Shown: positions 8,848 to 17,859, counted from the stretch's first letter. The stretch: DNA of 64,000 bases from Williamsia muralis (GCF_002735905.1 NZ_PEBD01000004.1:434001-498000), one strand, 5' to 3'. Numbers and translations: made by a program. The notes: generated by a model not told the origin, from the sequence alone.

Positions 8848-9510
8848 TCAGGACCGGTCGGTGAGAAGTGTGAGCGCGTGGTCGGGCAGCCCTGGTATGC
8901 GCCCGCATACATCGAGAAGGGCATGCGCGCAGTGATCGGCCACCTCATCACGCCCGAGGTTTGGATCGATCAACCACTGACGGATCATCTCGTTGGTGAA
9001 TGCCAGCCAAGCATGGGTGACGGACGGCAACAGTTGGACGGCCTTGTCCGAGCGATCGATGTCGAGCATTGCGCATACGCGACCGACCACCAGTTCACTC
9101 AGGCGCTCGTTGTCATGACGGTCGCGGCGGATCAGCTGTGGATCGGTGCTGCCGACGCCCAACACGATCGCTTCGGCCGCGTGGGGGTGTTTTTCGTACT
9201 GTTCGAGATACCCGAGGACGCCGGTGCGTAACTGAGCGAACGCGCCGGCATCGGGATCGATGGACTCCGCAGTTCGTGCGAGCATCTCGTCCGACAGCGA
9301 AGTGACCACGGCGACAAACAAAGCCCGCTTGTCGGGGAAGTATCTATACATCAGCGCTCTGGAAACGCCCGCGGCTTCCGCGACGGCCTCCATGCGCACC
9401 GAGTTGTATGCGTTGGCACCGAACAGGCGGGCGCCGACGCGGACGATCTCGTCTCGGCGGACCTCTGGCGTCAGCCGACGTCTCGGCGCGTCTCCGGCTT
9501 TAGTTGACAC
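8848..9510 (-). CDS. TetR-family repressor, divergent from P450
   Basis: A 220-residue TetR protein with a GTG start. The N-terminal helix-turn-helix reads RRDEIVRVGARLFGANAYNS, then AVAEAAGVSRALMYRYFPDK (about residues 20-65). The remaining helices form the ligand pocket. It is transcribed away from the cytochrome P450 gene, and a perfect 7-base inverted repeat lies between the two starts. It is therefore likely to repress the P450 gene and itself, with a P450 substrate or product as inducer (inference). Confidence 0.88.
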   Translation of the reverse strand: MSTKAGDAPRRRLTPEVRRDEIVRVGARLFGANAYNSVRMEAVAEAAGVSRALMYRYFPDKRALFVAVVTSLSDEMLARTAESIDPDAGAFAQLRTGVLGYLEQYEKHPHAAEAIVLGVGSTDPQLIRRDRHDNERLSELVVGRVCAMLDIDRSDKAVQLLPSVTHAWLAFTNEMIRQWLIDPNLGRDEVADHCAHALLDVCGRIPGLPDHALTLLTDRS

Positions 9511-9534
9511 GTGTTGAATAGTAGCTCAGTCTGT

Positions 9535-9554
9535 TAGTAGACATTCATCTACTA
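9535..9554. promoter_or_regulatory. Candidate TetR operator (TAGTAGA-N6-TCTACTA)
   Basis: A perfect inverted repeat of 7-base arms around a 6-base spacer lies 25 bases upstream of the TetR start and 11 bases upstream of the P450 start. A further TAGTAG occurs at about 9519. Position and symmetry fit a TetR-family operator for both genes. Confidence 0.65.
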
Positions 9555-9564
9555 GGGGGCGTTT

Positions 9565-10950
9565 GTGAACTTGCCGCATCCGCCGAGGCGGGTACCTGTC
9601 TTCGGGGACATCATCGGGATGAGCGCGCGGGCACCGATGCAGGCGCTGGTCGACATTGCGCCGAAAGTCGGGCCGTTGTTCGAGACCACCACATTGGGCG
9701 CACGGTATGTGCTGGCCGTCGGCGCCGAGGTGGTTGCCGAGATCAACGACGAGAAGCGATTCGCCAAACACCTCGGGCCTGAACTCGAGGGGCTCGTACC
9801 CGCTGCCGGTAACGGGCTCTTCACCGCCACCAATGAAGACCCCGAGTGGGCAGCGGCGCATCAGCTCTTGATTCCTGCGTTCAGTCAGAACTCGATGCGC
9901 AACTATCACCCGGTGATGGTCGATGTGGTTGCCGAACTGGTCGCGAAATGGGACCGCAGGATCGGCAAGCCTGTCGACGTCTCCGCGGACATGACCAGGG
10001 TCGCGCTCGAGACCATCAGCCGGTCGGCGGCCGGTCACAGTTTCGACAGTCTTCAGTCGACCGGGACACACCCCTTCGTGCGGCACATGGTGGGAGCCCT
10101 GCAGGGCAGCTCGATTGAGGCGTTCCTGCGACGCTCCTGGTTGCCGAAATGGACCGCGACCCTGGCTGAAAGGCGAGTAAGGCGGCACGGCGACCACATG
10201 AAAGACATCGTCGACACCATCGTGGCCGAACGGCGGCGATCGTCCGCCGAGACCAGCGATCTGCTGGCCCTGATGCTGGCGCCGGGTCCGGATGGCAATC
10301 CGGTGCTGAACGAGGAGAATATCCGCCACCAGCTGATCACGTTTCTCATCGCTGGCCACGAAACCACCGCGGGCGCAATGTCTTTTGCTCTGCATCATCT
10401 CTCAGGGCGGCCCGATGTGGTGGCTTCGATCCGTGAGGAGGTTGATCGGGTGTGGGGTGATGCCGACCGTCCGACATTCGAGCAGATCACCAAACTGCGA
10501 TACGTCCGACGGGTACTCGATGAAACTCTTCGTCTGCATCCGACCGTTCCCGGGTATTTTCGTCAGGCCCGTCAGGCCACGACATTGTGCACGGGGTACC
10601 AGGTGGCGGCCGGCGACTGGTTCCTCGTCCTGGTAGGAGGCCTGCATCGAGACCCGGCCTGGGGGCCAAATCCTGACCTCTTCGACCCGGACAGATTTCT
10701 GCCCGACCGCGTCCGTGCCCGCCCCGCCCATCTCTACAAGCCGTTCGGAACCGGTCTGCGCGCGTGTATCGGCCGCCAATTCGCAATCCACGAAGCCGTT
10801 TTGACGCTGGCCAGTCTTACGCGGCAATACGATCTGGCCGCCGAGCCCGGCTATCGACTGCAGACCTCCGAACGGCTGACGTCGATTCCACGGGGGTTGC
10901 GCCTGACCCCGACCCCTGCTGTACGCGTTCCACAGCTGTCACAGTGGTGA
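9565..10950 (+). CDS. Cytochrome P450, CYP102-like haem domain without reductase
   Basis: A 461-residue haem monooxygenase. The I-helix oxygen-binding motif AGHETTAG is near 262-269, the K-helix ETLR near 319-322, and the haem loop PFGTGLRACIG has the thiolate ligand C401. The haem loop and following RQFAIHEA resemble the P450 half of CYP102 (fatty-acid hydroxylase) proteins. The gene ends after the haem domain, and no flavodoxin/FAD reductase or ferredoxin gene is adjacent, so electrons must come from elsewhere. No membrane anchor is visible. The GTG start follows a G-rich stretch (AGGGGGCG). The fatty-acid-like substrate is inference. Confidence 0.9.
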   Translation: MNLPHPPRRVPVFGDIIGMSARAPMQALVDIAPKVGPLFETTTLGARYVLAVGAEVVAEINDEKRFAKHLGPELEGLVPAAGNGLFTATNEDPEWAAAHQLLIPAFSQNSMRNYHPVMVDVVAELVAKWDRRIGKPVDVSADMTRVALETISRSAAGHSFDSLQSTGTHPFVRHMVGALQGSSIEAFLRRSWLPKWTATLAERRVRRHGDHMKDIVDTIVAERRRSSAETSDLLALMLAPGPDGNPVLNEENIRHQLITFLIAGHETTAGAMSFALHHLSGRPDVVASIREEVDRVWGDADRPTFEQITKLRYVRRVLDETLRLHPTVPGYFRQARQATTLCTGYQVAAGDWFLVLVGGLHRDPAWGPNPDLFDPDRFLPDRVRARPAHLYKPFGTGLRACIGRQFAIHEAVLTLASLTRQYDLAAEPGYRLQTSERLTSIPRGLRLTPTPAVRVPQLSQW

Positions 10951-10951
10951 C

Positions 10952-11821
10952 GTGGATCTTGTCAGGCATCTCAGGTTCTTTGTCGCCGTCGCCGAGGAGG
11001 GTCATTTCGGGCACGCTGCCGCGCGCCTGCAGATGACCCAGCCTCCTGTGTCGCAGGGCCTGCGTCGCCTGGAGAAGGAACTCGGGGTGGAACTGATCCG
11101 CCGGAGCACCCAGGGCGCCGAGCTGACCAGCGCGGGCCGGGATCTGCTGCCGCGGGCACGTGTCCTGGTTGATGACGCCGAACGGTTTGTCGGCGAGGCC
11201 CGTCGACTTCGGGGGCACCACGATGTCCTGAGATGTGGGTTGCCGAGCGACCTCGACCCTGCGATCGCGGCCGCATGCGCTGTCTCCCTCAGCCGCCTGC
11301 GCCCCGACCATCACTTCCGGATGACCACCGCGTCCATCATCGACCTCGTCAAGGATGTCCGCGCCGGTCTCCTCGATTGCGCAGTGGTGGAACACCCGTC
11401 CGTGGTCGAAGGTCTTGATGCGGGACCGGCCGCCCGGATACCCCGCTCCTTTCTGGTGCCTGCGGATCACCCGGTGGCCAAGGCAAAGAAACCGACTGTG
11501 CGAATGCTCGACGGGCTGGCCTGTGCCCACGCGCCGCGGGCCACCAACCCACCGGCCTTCGACCTGCTGATCGACACGCTGCACGTGCGCGGTCTCGATC
11601 CGGTTGTGCTGCCCACGCATTCGGCAGGTGAACTGGTGGCAGCTGTCGCCTGTGGGGAGGCCTTCGCTCTGGCAACGGGTACCTCACAGGTCCGCGGCGT
11701 CAAGCGCGTGGCGATGATTCCGGACGACGTGGCGTTGCGCCTGCGTACAGTTCGCCACCCGGGCACTGCCCAGCCCGCGGTCGACGCAATCGAATCAGCT
11801 CTCTGGAAGCTCGCGCGGTGA
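10952..11821 (+). CDS. LysR-family transcriptional regulator
   Basis: A 289-residue LysR regulator. The N-terminal winged HTH (VRHLRFFVAVAEEGHFGHAA, MTQPPVSQGLRRLEKELGVE) is followed by the periplasmic-binding-like effector domain from about residue 90. The GTG start is one base after the P450 stop, and its 3' end overlaps the next gene by four bases (GTGA), so the three genes may share a transcript. Its tight coupling to a beta-lactamase-like gene recalls AmpR-AmpC, but here both genes run the same way. Confidence 0.88.
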   Translation: MDLVRHLRFFVAVAEEGHFGHAAARLQMTQPPVSQGLRRLEKELGVELIRRSTQGAELTSAGRDLLPRARVLVDDAERFVGEARRLRGHHDVLRCGLPSDLDPAIAAACAVSLSRLRPDHHFRMTTASIIDLVKDVRAGLLDCAVVEHPSVVEGLDAGPAARIPRSFLVPADHPVAKAKKPTVRMLDGLACAHAPRATNPPAFDLLIDTLHVRGLDPVVLPTHSAGELVAAVACGEAFALATGTSQVRGVKRVAMIPDDVALRLRTVRHPGTAQPAVDAIESALWKLAR

Positions 11822-12729
11822 GCGGGCCGGCTCAGGATGCGGACGCGTCGAGGCAGATGGCCGAGGTCTTCGCTGATGCCGGATGTGCCGGATGGGTACA
11901 TGCCAGGACGATCGGTCGGGCGGTCGAACGGGAATTCGGCTGGGCGGCAGATGATCCCGTCGTGATGGCATCGGTCTACAAGCTGCCGCTCCTTCTTGCT
12001 CTGTGTGACCTGGCCGAAATCGGGCAGATCGACCTGACTGCGACGGTGGTGGTAGACCCGGCGGATTGGGCGGTGGGGCCCACGGGTATCGCGACCTTGC
12101 ACGACCCGGTGACATTGAGCTGGCGTGATCTGGCCGTACAGATGATGGTGATTTCTGACAACGCGGCAGCCGACGTGATCCTCGACCGGGTGGGGCTACC
12201 GCGGGTGCAGGAGAAACTCGATGCGCTCGGCCTGACCGAGACCAGAGTGGTCGGGGGCATGGCAGAACTGCAACAACAATTGGTCCGGGAAACGGGCACC
12301 AACACTGTGGTGGAGGCGTTCTCGGTGCTTGCCGACGCAGACCGGACGATGACCGTCACGGCCTACGACCCGGCGCTTGCCAGCGCGACGACGCCCCGCG
12401 ACGCCACACGTCTGTTGCAACTCATCTGGACCGATCAGGCGGTATCGGCACAGATGAGCGAATTCGTTCGGTCAACGATGCGTAAACAGGCCTGGCAACA
12501 ACGTCTTTCGTCGGGGTTCCCATTGGGCGTGGCAACCATCGCGGGTAAGACCGGCACACTCGGCGCCATCCGCAACGAGATCGCTGTTGTCGAATATCCC
12601 GGCGAACACCCGATCGCGGTTGCCGTCTTCACGCTGGCAGCCAGAGCCGAACTGTCACTGCCGACGGTGGAGGCAGCCGTCGGGCGAGCTGCGCGAATCG
12701 CGGTGACAGCAGTGCGAAGCCCCCTCTGA
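11818..12729 (+). CDS. Class A beta-lactamase-like serine hydrolase, no signal peptide
   Basis: A 303-residue protein of the class A beta-lactamase fold. Motifs in order are SVYK (S52, K55), SDN (113-115) and KTG (244-246, GKTGTLGA). I cannot find the omega-loop ExxLN box that supplies Glu166 in true class A enzymes; the corresponding stretch reads VVGGMAELQQQL. There is no signal peptide, so it should stay in the cytoplasm, unlike secreted beta-lactamases. It overlaps the LysR gene by four bases and precedes a penicillin-binding lipoprotein gene. It may be a peptidase or esterase acting on a cell-wall fragment (inference). Confidence 0.82.
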   Translation: MSGPAQDADASRQMAEVFADAGCAGWVHARTIGRAVEREFGWAADDPVVMASVYKLPLLLALCDLAEIGQIDLTATVVVDPADWAVGPTGIATLHDPVTLSWRDLAVQMMVISDNAAADVILDRVGLPRVQEKLDALGLTETRVVGGMAELQQQLVRETGTNTVVEAFSVLADADRTMTVTAYDPALASATTPRDATRLLQLIWTDQAVSAQMSEFVRSTMRKQAWQQRLSSGFPLGVATIAGKTGTLGAIRNEIAVVEYPGEHPIAVAVFTLAARAELSLPTVEAAVGRAARIAVTAVRSPL

Positions 12730-12758
12730 CACGGTGATCGTCACGGGCTCTGCCACGC

Positions 12759-12779
12759 CCGATAGCGAATCGCTATCGG
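12759..12779. promoter_or_regulatory. 21-base palindrome upstream of PBP gene
   Basis: CCGATAGCGA and its exact complement TCGCTATCGG flank a single A. It lies in the 104-base gap between the beta-lactamase-like gene and the PBP gene, 55 bases before the PBP start. No T-run follows, so an operator for a dimeric repressor is more likely than a terminator. Confidence 0.55.
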
Positions 12780-12833
12780 CTGCGGAGGCGATGCGACATT
12801 GCCGGGCCGCGGCCCGCCTGCTTGAGTCGGAGC

Positions 12834-14630
12834 GTGGACGAAAAACACCGGTCGCCCTACTTGCGTCGTATCATCCCGTTGATCCTGTTTGCTCTTGTCG
12901 GTTCGAGCTGTTCATGGCTGAGTGACGACCCCGAAGACACTTTTGGCGATTTCGCCTCAGCCCTCAGCGGGCGGCACGTCGGAGACGCCGCCGAACTGAC
13001 CACCGATCCTGCCGCGGCAACCACGGCGATCAACGACATGTTCGAGGGTCTCGGCGATGGGGCCAAGGTGGTGGTCACCGCGAACGACGTGGAGTCCGAT
13101 GGGAGCGACGGTCGCCTGACCATGGCATGGAATTTCGGGCCGGGCAAGGATCTCCGGTACGAGACGCGCGGCAGAACAGTCGAATCCGATGGCGACCGAA
13201 AGATGGTCTGGGATCCGACGCTGCTGCACGACAACTTGCTTCCCGGTTCGACATTCCGATATTCGGACGACAAAGATCTGATGACACCGGTGGTGGACCG
13301 CGGTGGAGCGGCGCTCCTCGACTGGCAGACGGTCGGAGTGGTCTCCGTGCGACGCGACGCCGTTGACGCAGCATCCACCGCGTTGGCGAGGACGCTGCGC
13401 CGGTTCGATGCGTCTATCACGGAGATGTCGATTCGAACGGCCGCGGAACAGCAGCAGGGCGATGCCGTCACCGTCGTCACGCTCAGGGAAGATGACGTCG
13501 ACGCCGTTCGTGCGCAGCTCGAATCAATCGAGGGCGTCACGATCGTGGACCAGGGAAAGTTGTTGACCACCGATCGCGCCTTGCGGTCACCGGTTCTGGG
13601 CGACATCGAACGGACCTGGAACGACGTGATCACCGAACGCGCCGGGTGGTCGGTGTCGTTGGTGGATGCCGAGGGCAACGCGATCGATCAGCTCACGGCG
13701 GTGCCACCCCGAGCAACCGAGCCGCTACAGTTGTCCATTGATCGACGTCTTCAGCTGATCGCGCAAAGAGCTGTGGCGACCCGGTCCGAACCGACTGCGC
13801 TGGTGGCCATTTCGACAAACGCCGGAGGAATCCTCGCGGTCGCACAGAACGCTGCGGCGGATCGGGAAGGTGCGATTGCGCTCAGCGGACTGTATCCACC
13901 GGGTTCGACATTCAAGACGGTGACCACCGCGGCAGCGTTGTCGGAGGGGATCGTGACACCGCAGACACCGCTGCCGTGCCCGGGACGCGCCACCATCGAA
14001 GGCCGGACCATTCCGAACGAAGACGACTTCGATCTCGGGACGGTGCCGCTGACCACTGCATTCGCCCGGTCTTGCAACACCACCATGGCGGGGCTCTCGA
14101 ACCGCCTCGGGGCTGATGCGCTCCCGGCGACCGCCACCCGGTTCGGCATCGGCGTGGACTTCGTGGTCCCGGGAATCACCACGGTCACCGGCACGGTGCC
14201 ACGTGCCGACAGCGCGGCTCTGCGGGTGGAGAACGGCATCGGTCAGGGCAAGGTCACCGCCTCGCCGTTCGGCATGGCTGTCGCCGAGGCAAGTCTCGGA
14301 CATGGATCGATGGTTCTTCCAACCCTGATCTCCGGGCGAACGACGACGGCCAGCGTGGAGCCGGAGCCACTGGATCCCGAGGTTGTCGAAGCCTTACGGG
14401 CGATGATGCGCCAGACCGTGTCGACGGGTACCGCCTCCCAGCTCAGCGACATCGACGGCTTGGGGGGTAAGACCGGTACTGCGGAGTACGGCGACAACAC
14501 CCGTTCTCACGGGTGGTTCGCCGGGATCGTCGGCGACATCGCCTTTGCGTCGCTGGTGGTCGGTGGCAACAGCTCTGCCCCGGCCGTGGCGGTCGCCGGT
14601 GAATTTCTCAGACCCGCGACCGGCATGTGA
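12834..14630 (+). CDS. Penicillin-binding lipoprotein (class B PBP, Rv2864c-like)
   Basis: A DD-transpeptidase of about 598 residues that cross-links peptidoglycan outside the membrane. The N-terminus has a short hydrophobic segment ending in a lipobox-like LVGSSC, so it is probably lipid-anchored. An NTF2-like (MecA N-terminal type) domain covers about 30-140, a dimerisation region follows, and the transpeptidase domain starts near 300: STFK (S358, K361), SCN (413-415) and KTG (546-548). Length and order match the mycobacterial PBP-lipo family. I start at GTG 12834; an in-frame TTG at 12822 is an alternative, and neither has a good ribosome site. A 21-base palindrome lies upstream. Confidence 0.88.
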   Translation: MDEKHRSPYLRRIIPLILFALVGSSCSWLSDDPEDTFGDFASALSGRHVGDAAELTTDPAAATTAINDMFEGLGDGAKVVVTANDVESDGSDGRLTMAWNFGPGKDLRYETRGRTVESDGDRKMVWDPTLLHDNLLPGSTFRYSDDKDLMTPVVDRGGAALLDWQTVGVVSVRRDAVDAASTALARTLRRFDASITEMSIRTAAEQQQGDAVTVVTLREDDVDAVRAQLESIEGVTIVDQGKLLTTDRALRSPVLGDIERTWNDVITERAGWSVSLVDAEGNAIDQLTAVPPRATEPLQLSIDRRLQLIAQRAVATRSEPTALVAISTNAGGILAVAQNAAADREGAIALSGLYPPGSTFKTVTTAAALSEGIVTPQTPLPCPGRATIEGRTIPNEDDFDLGTVPLTTAFARSCNTTMAGLSNRLGADALPATATRFGIGVDFVVPGITTVTGTVPRADSAALRVENGIGQGKVTASPFGMAVAEASLGHGSMVLPTLISGRTTTASVEPEPLDPEVVEALRAMMRQTVSTGTASQLSDIDGLGGKTGTAEYGDNTRSHGWFAGIVGDIAFASLVVGGNSSAPAVAVAGEFLRPATGM

Positions 14631-14645
14631 TTGAACCGACCGGTC

Positions 14646-15059
14646 CTAGTCCAGGAATCTCGCGCGTACCTCCGGAGAGGGGAGCGGGCATGTGTCGAGC
14701 TTCCCGAACACGCGGTATCGGATGGCCGCGAAGCCGTCATAGAGCCGGTCCCGCACGGGGCGGGGGATCGCCCGGGCGACCTTCAGCCACCGCCATGGCC
14801 GGTCGGCATGGGTGATCACACGTAGTGCAGCGTCTGACCGCACCGACACGTGCTCGCGCTTCGTGCCCGGGTTCTCCACGTAGACAACCGAATCGATCCC
14901 TGCCAGTTCCGGGTGCCGTTCGATGACATCGTGCGCGAAGTCGCCCTCCAGGGCAGCAAAACGTAATTCCTCTCGACGGTCGACGCGGAGGAGGAACTGC
15001 ACGGCGTGGTTGCAGAATCCGCAGACGCCGTCGTACAGGACCACTGGTTGCTCAGGCAT
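14646..15059 (-). CDS. DCC-family thiol-disulfide oxidoreductase-like protein (DUF393)
   Basis: A 137-residue protein of the DCC family. The name-giving motif YDGVCGFCN is at residues 9-17, with the CxxC pair C13/C16 in a thioredoxin-like setting. C-terminal ARAIPRPVRDRLYDGFA and RYRVFGK blocks also fit the family. ATG 15059 has an excellent GGAGGAGGG upstream, so the 33 extra codons further upstream are not needed. The partner protein and reaction are unknown. Confidence 0.85.
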   Translation of the reverse strand: MPEQPVVLYDGVCGFCNHAVQFLLRVDRREELRFAALEGDFAHDVIERHPELAGIDSVVYVENPGTKREHVSVRSDAALRVITHADRPWRWLKVARAIPRPVRDRLYDGFAAIRYRVFGKLDTCPLPSPEVRARFLD

Positions 15060-15204
15060 CGAGCCCTCCTCCGAGACGACACAGGCCGGCAGAGTCGACC
15101 CTACTGAATCGTCGCCGGTGACGGAGGTGGCAGCTCGCTGGACGCGCATCAGCGCCATGATCGTCGCGCTCGCCGATCGACACTCCCGGCTTCAGCACCC
15201 GGCG

Positions 15205-17718
15205 TCAGTAGAGGTCGCAGAAGAGGGCAGCGTCGTTGGCCTGATGCATGATCGGTCCGAAGTGCCTGGGACTCATGAAATCGTACAGATTGATATTCAG
15301 CTGGTCGGCGCCATTTCCGAACATCATGTTGGCAATTCCCGGTGTGATGATGTCTTTGTACTGATCGTCGTTGTCGACTTCCGGCCGTTCCCGGGTGAAG
15401 AACATATTCCACAGCATCGGTCCGTTGCCGTCGAAACTCCAAGTCGCGCGCATCTGCGCGTTCCTGGGCATGCGAGTCCAAGGATGTCGCTGTATGAGGC
15501 GCCCGAACCCCGCGGGTTCACCGCAACTCAGCCCGTTTACGTCCCCGGGACCCAAGGGAGGCGGTGTTCCGCGAATCAACCAGGGGTATGTGATCGGGAC
15601 GAGCGTGGTGGTGAACCACGTGCGCAGTCCGGTCTTCAGATCGTTCAGCAGCTGTCCGGGTTCGGTCGGCGCGACCCAGTGTTCCGCTGAGATCTCGGCG
15701 TTCGCTGCTTGGAGTTTGCCGTAGTCGGACGCCATGATCAACGCAACCGTGGTGAACGCGTAGGTCGAGGCGGTGAGCGAATCATTGACCTGGCGTGAGA
15801 GTTGATCAACTCGGACCCTGGTCTTGTTGGCAAGCGACATCGCGTTCCTGTCGGAGGCAGCGCTGGTGTAAGCGGTGAGTCCGAGAAGGGTTGATATCGG
15901 GCCCCACACCGTTTTCAGCTCCGGTATGACCAGCCCCACGACATTCATCATCACGTTCGTCAGCTGGACGCCGTCAGCGAACGTGGTGCTACCAGCCGGC
16001 GGTGATACCTCGCGAACGATGGCGTCGCCGATCTGGGTGACGCTCAATTTTGCGTCCGTGCCGACAAGCCCCATCGACTTCTGCGAGTTGTCGTAGTAGG
16101 TCTTGACGGCAACGAACGAGGTGACTTCGGTGCGAAGCTGTGTCAGCGCTGCGTTGAACTCTGCGGCTGTGAAGGGGTAGGAAGCCCCGTCAGTGGGCAT
16201 CGTGACTGAGGTCGCGAGGTCCTGCTTGATCGATGTCCACGCCGCGTTGTAGTTCGTGCGGTACTTCTCGCGGACGTTGCACGTGGCCGCAGTCGGCGAT
16301 GTGCACCCGGGTACGTTCGCCTTCGATCCGATGTAAGCCTCGGCCGCGGCATTGATCGGCGGAAAGTTCGGGGCTCGATCCGAGCCACCCTGATATGAGG
16401 GCTGATACATGATGGCGTTCTGTCGCAAATCCACACCACCGAGCGGGCCGGACTGCAAGGGCAGGAAGGAGGAGTCGTGACTTCGGGCGATCAATCCCAT
16501 TGCGGGACCGGGTTTCCCGAGAATTGCTCCCCTCTCCACGACAGATGACCCGGCGGCGGTTCCGCCGACGAGGGTGTAGTCGCTGGTTCCGTTGAGGCTG
16601 AGGAAGCTGAGCCTCGACCCGCCGAGCCGAACGATGGCGTCGGCGCCATCGTGCCACGCACCAGTGGGTTTGGGCCGGCCGAAACTCTGGATGACGACAA
16701 GGAGCGGACGTCCACCCGCATCGACCTCATTTGCTGCTGCAACGAGTCTCGCGCTCAGGTCACGATTGCCGGCGTCATTGTTGGTGACCACCGTGGCGCT
16801 GTATGCGGGTTCGAGAGTCTGGCTGTCGAAGCCGCGGATGACGAAGCCGTCTGAGCCGCTCGGCGTCGATGGGTAGCTGGCGCCGCCGATCGTCATGGTC
16901 ACCGTGGGTCCGCCGGTCGCTTCTTGTCCCGTTGTGAAGGGCAGCGGTGCAGGCGGGGTGAAATCGTAACGCTGTCCGGCGGCGCTCCAGCGGAGCAGGC
17001 CAGTGATGTTGGCGCCTGCGCGGTCGCCCACGTCGACGCCGACGCGCGTATATGCCGTGCCCTCGGGAGCTCCGGTCTTGCCGATGATCGAGAAAGGTGC
17101 GCCCGCCTCCATTCGGTTCAGGTCATTGCCACTGATCGGAGATGCTCCCAGGGCTCGGAGCAGGTCGCCCACAGCCGGCTCGCGACTGGCATTGGTGATG
17201 CCGCGGTGGCCGCTGACAATGATGATCGTGTCGTTGCGATTCCTGTAGCTGTCGGCGATCGCAGCGAGCTGTCGCACGCCGCCGACAAAGTTGGGCGCCG
17301 TTCCGGATTCGAGTCGGGCACGGGTCCGGGCGTCCAGGACGGCGATGAGTAGGTTCTGCCGGTCGGCCGCGAACGGCATTCCCTCACCGCCCACGATGAT
17401 GGACGCCGAGGGGTTGTCCGAAAGCGTTTCGATCGGGACGCCGAGCACTGGTTCACCGGCGTTCGGGGACAAGAGTTGCAGTCCACCTGGACCTGTGGAA
17501 CCGGGTGTGTTCGGGTCGGGTGTGGGATTCTCCGGATCTGTCGAGCCGCTGTCTGTCGAGCCGCTGTCCGACGACCCGGCTCCGGGGAGGTCGAAGGGAA
17601 ACGTGGGCTCCTCCGCGCCCGCCACCCCTGAGCCCAGGAGGGTTGCGACAGTGACGGCCGAGACGAGCAACACCGTGCCCGCTCTGAACCGGGCTGTGCT
17701 GCTGCGGCGTGGAAACAA
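15205..17718 (-). CDS. Large secreted protein with two predicted ILEI/FAM3-like domains
   Basis: An exported protein of about 837 residues. I place the start at TTG 17718, which has GGGAG eight bases upstream and gives a clean signal peptide (FPRRSSTARFRAG, hydrophobic core, VAGA cleavage near residue 35). An ATG at 17793 would add 25 residues with no signal character. A Ser/Asp/Gly/Pro linker follows (36-80). Residues about 105-230 (VLDARTRARL, TIIIVSGHRG, LLRALGAS, FSIIGKTGAPEG) and about 290-395 (GFDSQTLEPAYS, LLVVIQSFGRP, AIVRLGGSRLS, YTLVGGTA) each resemble the ILEI/PANDER (FAM3) fold, judged by eye. Residues 400-837 are unrecognised, with two Cys near 480-492 and two near the C-terminus. 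Function unknown; the domain call is inference. Confidence 0.7.
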   Translation of the reverse strand: MFPRRSSTARFRAGTVLLVSAVTVATLLGSGVAGAEEPTFPFDLPGAGSSDSGSTDSGSTDPENPTPDPNTPGSTGPGGLQLLSPNAGEPVLGVPIETLSDNPSASIIVGGEGMPFAADRQNLLIAVLDARTRARLESGTAPNFVGGVRQLAAIADSYRNRNDTIIIVSGHRGITNASREPAVGDLLRALGASPISGNDLNRMEAGAPFSIIGKTGAPEGTAYTRVGVDVGDRAGANITGLLRWSAAGQRYDFTPPAPLPFTTGQEATGGPTVTMTIGGASYPSTPSGSDGFVIRGFDSQTLEPAYSATVVTNNDAGNRDLSARLVAAANEVDAGGRPLLVVIQSFGRPKPTGAWHDGADAIVRLGGSRLSFLSLNGTSDYTLVGGTAAGSSVVERGAILGKPGPAMGLIARSHDSSFLPLQSGPLGGVDLRQNAIMYQPSYQGGSDRAPNFPPINAAAEAYIGSKANVPGCTSPTAATCNVREKYRTNYNAAWTSIKQDLATSVTMPTDGASYPFTAAEFNAALTQLRTEVTSFVAVKTYYDNSQKSMGLVGTDAKLSVTQIGDAIVREVSPPAGSTTFADGVQLTNVMMNVVGLVIPELKTVWGPISTLLGLTAYTSAASDRNAMSLANKTRVRVDQLSRQVNDSLTASTYAFTTVALIMASDYGKLQAANAEISAEHWVAPTEPGQLLNDLKTGLRTWFTTTLVPITYPWLIRGTPPPLGPGDVNGLSCGEPAGFGRLIQRHPWTRMPRNAQMRATWSFDGNGPMLWNMFFTRERPEVDNDDQYKDIITPGIANMMFGNGADQLNINLYDFMSPRHFGPIMHQANDAALFCDLY

Positions 17719-17788
17719 TTCGGTGACTCCCTTTTTGCACAGGCGGGAATGGCTGCGGCCACACCCGCTTCGCAACCTAGGGGCCGAA

Positions 17789-17859
17789 TGCATATTTTTG
17801 CAACGTCGACAACCGGGGATCGCGTGGATGGCGACCGGCTACGGTTGCAAAATCCATGC
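17789..17859. promoter_or_regulatory. Mirrored TTTTGCAAC motifs between divergent secreted-protein genes
   Basis: The left arm GCATATTTTTGCAACG (17790-17805) and right arm CGGTTGCAAAATCCATGC (17842-17859) contain the same TTTTGCAAC core in opposite orientation, 43 bases apart centre to centre (about four helical turns). The pair sits in the 215-base gap between the two divergent exported-protein genes. This suggests one regulator controls both. Confidence 0.5.

Noticed and set aside
9507-9514. ACACGTGT as a separate operator at the TetR start
   Set aside because: The 8-base palindrome overlaps the start codon and is short; the TAGTAGA dyad next to it is a much better site.
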